From: NVTR01 sp965237505
GTDB lineage: Bacteria; Pseudomonadota; Alphaproteobacteria; Rhodobacterales; Rhodobacteraceae
Reading direction: 5' to 3'
NCBI GenBank assembly: GCA_965237505.1
Contig: CBDEFR010000005.1
Span: 1-64,000 of the forward strand
DNA length: 64,000 nucleotides
The translations under genes were made by a program, and so were the position numbers. Under the pieces are notes generated by a model that was not told where the DNA came from, made no database searches, and worked only from the letters and a program-made list of their open reading frames with translations. Positions 62,314-64,000 of the stretch are shown here, piece by piece (position 1 is the stretch's first letter; every line of letters starts with the position of its first letter).

Positions 62314-63003
62314 TTACTCCTTATCGCTTGCCAGTTTGGCGGCCTGTTCGATCCAGCCTTCGCGCTCGATACGGCCCTTGAACGACAATTTCTCGTCCAT
62401 AGCAGCCACATCGGCCTTTTTCCAGCCCGCAATCTGCGCGAACGTGGTCACCCCGGCGGCGTTCAGCTTTTTCTCAAGCGCCGGTCCGACGCCAGACAGT
62501 TTCTTGAGATCGTCAGTGGCGGTTAATTTTGGTGCAGCCTTTTTCGGCGCTGCAGTCTTGGCGTCTGCTTTCTTGGGCGCTGTCTTGGTTGTTTCGGTTT
62601 TCTTTGGCGCAGCTTTCTTGGCGGCTTTCACCGCTGCGATGGCCGCAGAAGAAACCGACCCCGCGCCGATTGCGGCCTTAATGCCGGATTTGTCACCGCC
62701 GCTTGCAAGGATGTCCGTGACCCGCAGCAGAGTAAGCTGCTGGCGATGCCCCTTGGTGCGCTGGCTGCCGTGCTTGCGGCGGCGCTTGACGAAATGGATG
62801 ACTTTCGCGCCTTTGATCTGGTCGATCACCTCGGCCTGAACCGCGGCGCCGGCGATGGTTGGCGTGCCAATTTTGGCATCGACCATGAGAATTTCGTTGA
62901 ACTGGACTTTTTCACCGGTCTCAGCTGCGAGCTTTTCGACGCGGAGCATATCGCCGCTTTGAACCCGATACTGTTTGCCACCGGTCTTGATGACCGCAAA
63001 CAT
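62314..63003 (-). CDS. rplU: 50S ribosomal protein L21 with extended C-terminus
   Basis: A 229-residue protein. Residues 1-100 are L21 (MFAVIKTGGKQYRVQSGDML, VIHFVKRRRKHGSQRTKGHRQ). A Lys/Ala/Pro-rich linker follows (AAKKAAPKKTETTKTAPKKA) and then a helix-hairpin-helix module LKKLSGVGPALEKKLNAAGVTTFAQIAGW, as in many Rhodobacterales L21 proteins. The role of the extension is not known; it could contact rRNA or DNA. Start 63003; upstream open frame lacks similarity. Confidence 0.93.
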   Translation of the reverse strand: MFAVIKTGGKQYRVQSGDMLRVEKLAAETGEKVQFNEILMVDAKIGTPTIAGAAVQAEVIDQIKGAKVIHFVKRRRKHGSQRTKGHRQQLTLLRVTDILASGGDKSGIKAAIGAGSVSSAAIAAVKAAKKAAPKKTETTKTAPKKADAKTAAPKKAAPKLTATDDLKKLSGVGPALEKKLNAAGVTTFAQIAGWKKADVAAMDEKLSFKGRIEREGWIEQAAKLASDKE

Positions 63004-63381
63004 CTGCATATCCTTTGCATTTTCGCGTCTTTTGGCCCCGGAATCCGGTGTTCTGGTATCAAGCCGCCGCAAACAGCGCGCCCAATGGGCGTCATTTCGC
63101 AAATCCCGCAGGCCACCGCCGGTCAGGAATGGCGGCTTATCTGAGACGCCGACCAATAAGTCAAGGCGTAATGCGGGAACGGCAGGATCATCAATTCACG
63201 GCCCCGTGCCGGCGGCTCCGGTCAGCGACGCAGCGGATGAATCTAAAGCAAATTGATCGTATTTTCACCGCACTCTTGTCAATTTCGCCAGCCATTAAGC
63301 GTAAAAACAGGTCGTTTCGCTTTCGTCATACGCTCTTTGTGCGAGCCACCATGAAAATTGGGATTTACAGGTTGCCTGACA
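63004..63381. other. Divergent intergenic region rplU / RTX gene
   Basis: About 380 bases with no supported gene. It should hold promoters for rplU-rpmA (minus) and the RTX protein (plus). I see a small palindrome GCCCATTGGGC in the rplU leader but no recognised riboswitch or tRNA. Confidence 0.5.
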
Positions 63382-64000
63382 ATGGCTGAAATTAATGGAA
63401 CACCGGGCGATGACACGCTAGTCGGCACGTCCGGCGATGATACCATCAAGGGGCGTGCCGGCAATGACCCGATCACCGGACTTGGCGGCAAGGACACACT
63501 TCTCGGCGAGTCCGGAAACGACATTATTGATGGCGGCGCAGGTAAAGACACTATCTGGGGCGGGGGCGGTGACGACACGCTGACCGGCGGGTCAGGTAAG
63601 GACACTTTCGTCATCCAGTCCGGATTTGGCAGTGATACGATCACCGATTTTCAGAGTTCGGATATCATCAACATTATCGACCCGGGTATCATAGACCATA
63701 CCGTGCCTATCCGGTTGTCACCCACACCCACTATATGTATGGCGTGGCGTCGAGTGGCCCGGGAGGGGGACAAAGCGGGGATGGATGTCTCGCAGCGTGA
63801 AGACCTTTCGTTTCCGCGGTCGCTTCCTGAGTTCCAGCGACTTTTCCCGGATGGCACGGCCTGTGCCGCCTAAATTGCTGGCGATGTCACCGCTCCCACT
63901 TACGCCCAGCTTTACTCGGGCGATTGGGAGCACCCTAGATGTAGTGGGTGTGGGTGACAACCGGATAGGCACGGACCATACCTCTTTCCTTGCCGCCCTT
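63382..64000 (+). pseudogene. RTX calcium-binding repeat protein, split by an IS1595-derived MITE (3' end off window)
   Basis: Starts MAEINGTPGDDTLVGTSGDD and has about eight GGxGxDxUx nonapeptides (GTSGDDTIK, GLGGKDTLL, GESGNDIID, GGAGKDTIW, GGGGDDTLT, GGSGKDTFV), which bind Ca2+ in secreted proteins of the haemolysin type, followed by the usual FGSDTITDFQSSDIINI. At DPGIIDHT the MITE begins; after it the frame resumes with SFLAAL at 63982. The MITE frame reads to a stop at 63871-63873, truncating the protein after the repeats. No signal peptide, as for type I secretion substrates. Confidence 0.8.
63702..63973 (+). mobile_element. MITE derived from an IS1595-family element
   Basis: 272 bp with perfect 32-bp inverted repeats beginning CGTGCCTATCCGGTTGTCAC, and exact 8-bp target duplication GACCATAC (63694-63701, 63974-63981). 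Inside, 30 codons match the start of the IS1595 transposase (MDVSQREDLSFPRSLPEFQR, then LFPDGTACAA) and the next 26 match its end (IAGDVTAPTYAQLYSGDWEH), so about 840 bp of the gene have been deleted. It cannot move alone. Confidence 0.93.

Overview
The window looks like a chromosome segment of an alphaproteobacterium of the Rhodobacterales/Roseobacter type. The evidence is gene order and content: bamE / DUF177 / rpmF-plsX-fabH-ihfA-merR-tRNA-Pro, lipA, a DUF6456/DUF6477 pair, guaA, chpT with DUF3553, the ornithine-lipid genes olsB-olsA, rplU-rpmA-GNAT genes-obgE-proB-proA, an L21 with a long Lys/Ala-rich tail, and two trimethylamine-methyltransferase (MttB) family proteins without an in-frame UAG. 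Base composition is GC-rich, as expected for this group. No phage, plasmid, integron or CRISPR genes are visible.

The striking property is decay and insertion-sequence load. I find eleven IS copies plus one IS-derived MITE in 64 kb: three copies of one IS630-type element (A1-A3), a diverged IS630 (B) split by an IS21, a third IS630 type (C) split by an IS1595, an IS4-type relic split by both an IS630 and an IS1595, one IS1202/ISNCY-type element with a 17-bp target duplication, and two IS5/IS427-type copies. Target duplications can be read for most. Around them many chromosomal genes are broken: an aminotransferase with an internal deletion, DUF6456 truncated, DUF6477, an iron-containing alcohol dehydrogenase, a TfoX-like protein and a GNAT frameshifted by single bases, a ThiE-like gene with an in-frame amber codon, a GNAT split by IS5, and an RTX protein split by the MITE. 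This resembles a lineage with relaxed selection and recent IS expansion, as in young symbionts; a share of consensus sequencing errors cannot be excluded.

Layout. 1-9 kb: aminotransferase remnant, PEP-mutase/isocitrate-lyase family enzyme, IS630-A1, MttB homologue, ABC-F ATPase joined by a repeat insertion to an OlsB-like acyltransferase, msrB, a fatty acid desaturase, bamE. 9-18.5 kb: DUF177, IS1202-type element, rpmF-plsX-fabH, the nested IS4/IS630/IS1595 block, ihfA, a MerR regulator, tRNA-Pro. 18.5-31 kb: dCTP deaminase, lipA, aquaporin, broken DUF6456, IS630-B/IS21, broken DUF6477, second MttB homologue, guaA, an ABM-domain monooxygenase, an EamA transporter. 31-39 kb: IS630-C/IS1595, a FadL-like porin, IS5 copy 1, a second EamA transporter, an ATPase, metA, a TetR regulator. 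39-47 kb: membrane protein, rplM-rpsI, thioesterase, enoyl-CoA hydratase, DUF1801, IS630-A3, M32 carboxypeptidase, ctaA. 47-55 kb: MFS transporter, phosphodiesterase, broken Fe-ADH, tRNA/rRNA methyltransferase, TfoX, ThiE-like, olsA, olsB, DUF3553, chpT. 55-64 kb: proA, proB, obgE, GNAT genes with IS5 copy 2, rpmA, rplU, and an RTX gene running off the end.

Most housekeeping operons remain coding-intact, with the IS elements sitting in the gaps between or just after genes (for example 3 bases after the DUF177 stop, at the FadL stop codon, and just upstream of the ihfA promoter). I did not find a convincing new defence or biosynthetic system. The best leads are the 272-bp IS1595-derived MITE, the inverted-repeat segment between obgE and proB, and the 128-bp GC-repeat insertion that removes the stop codon of the OlsB-like gene.
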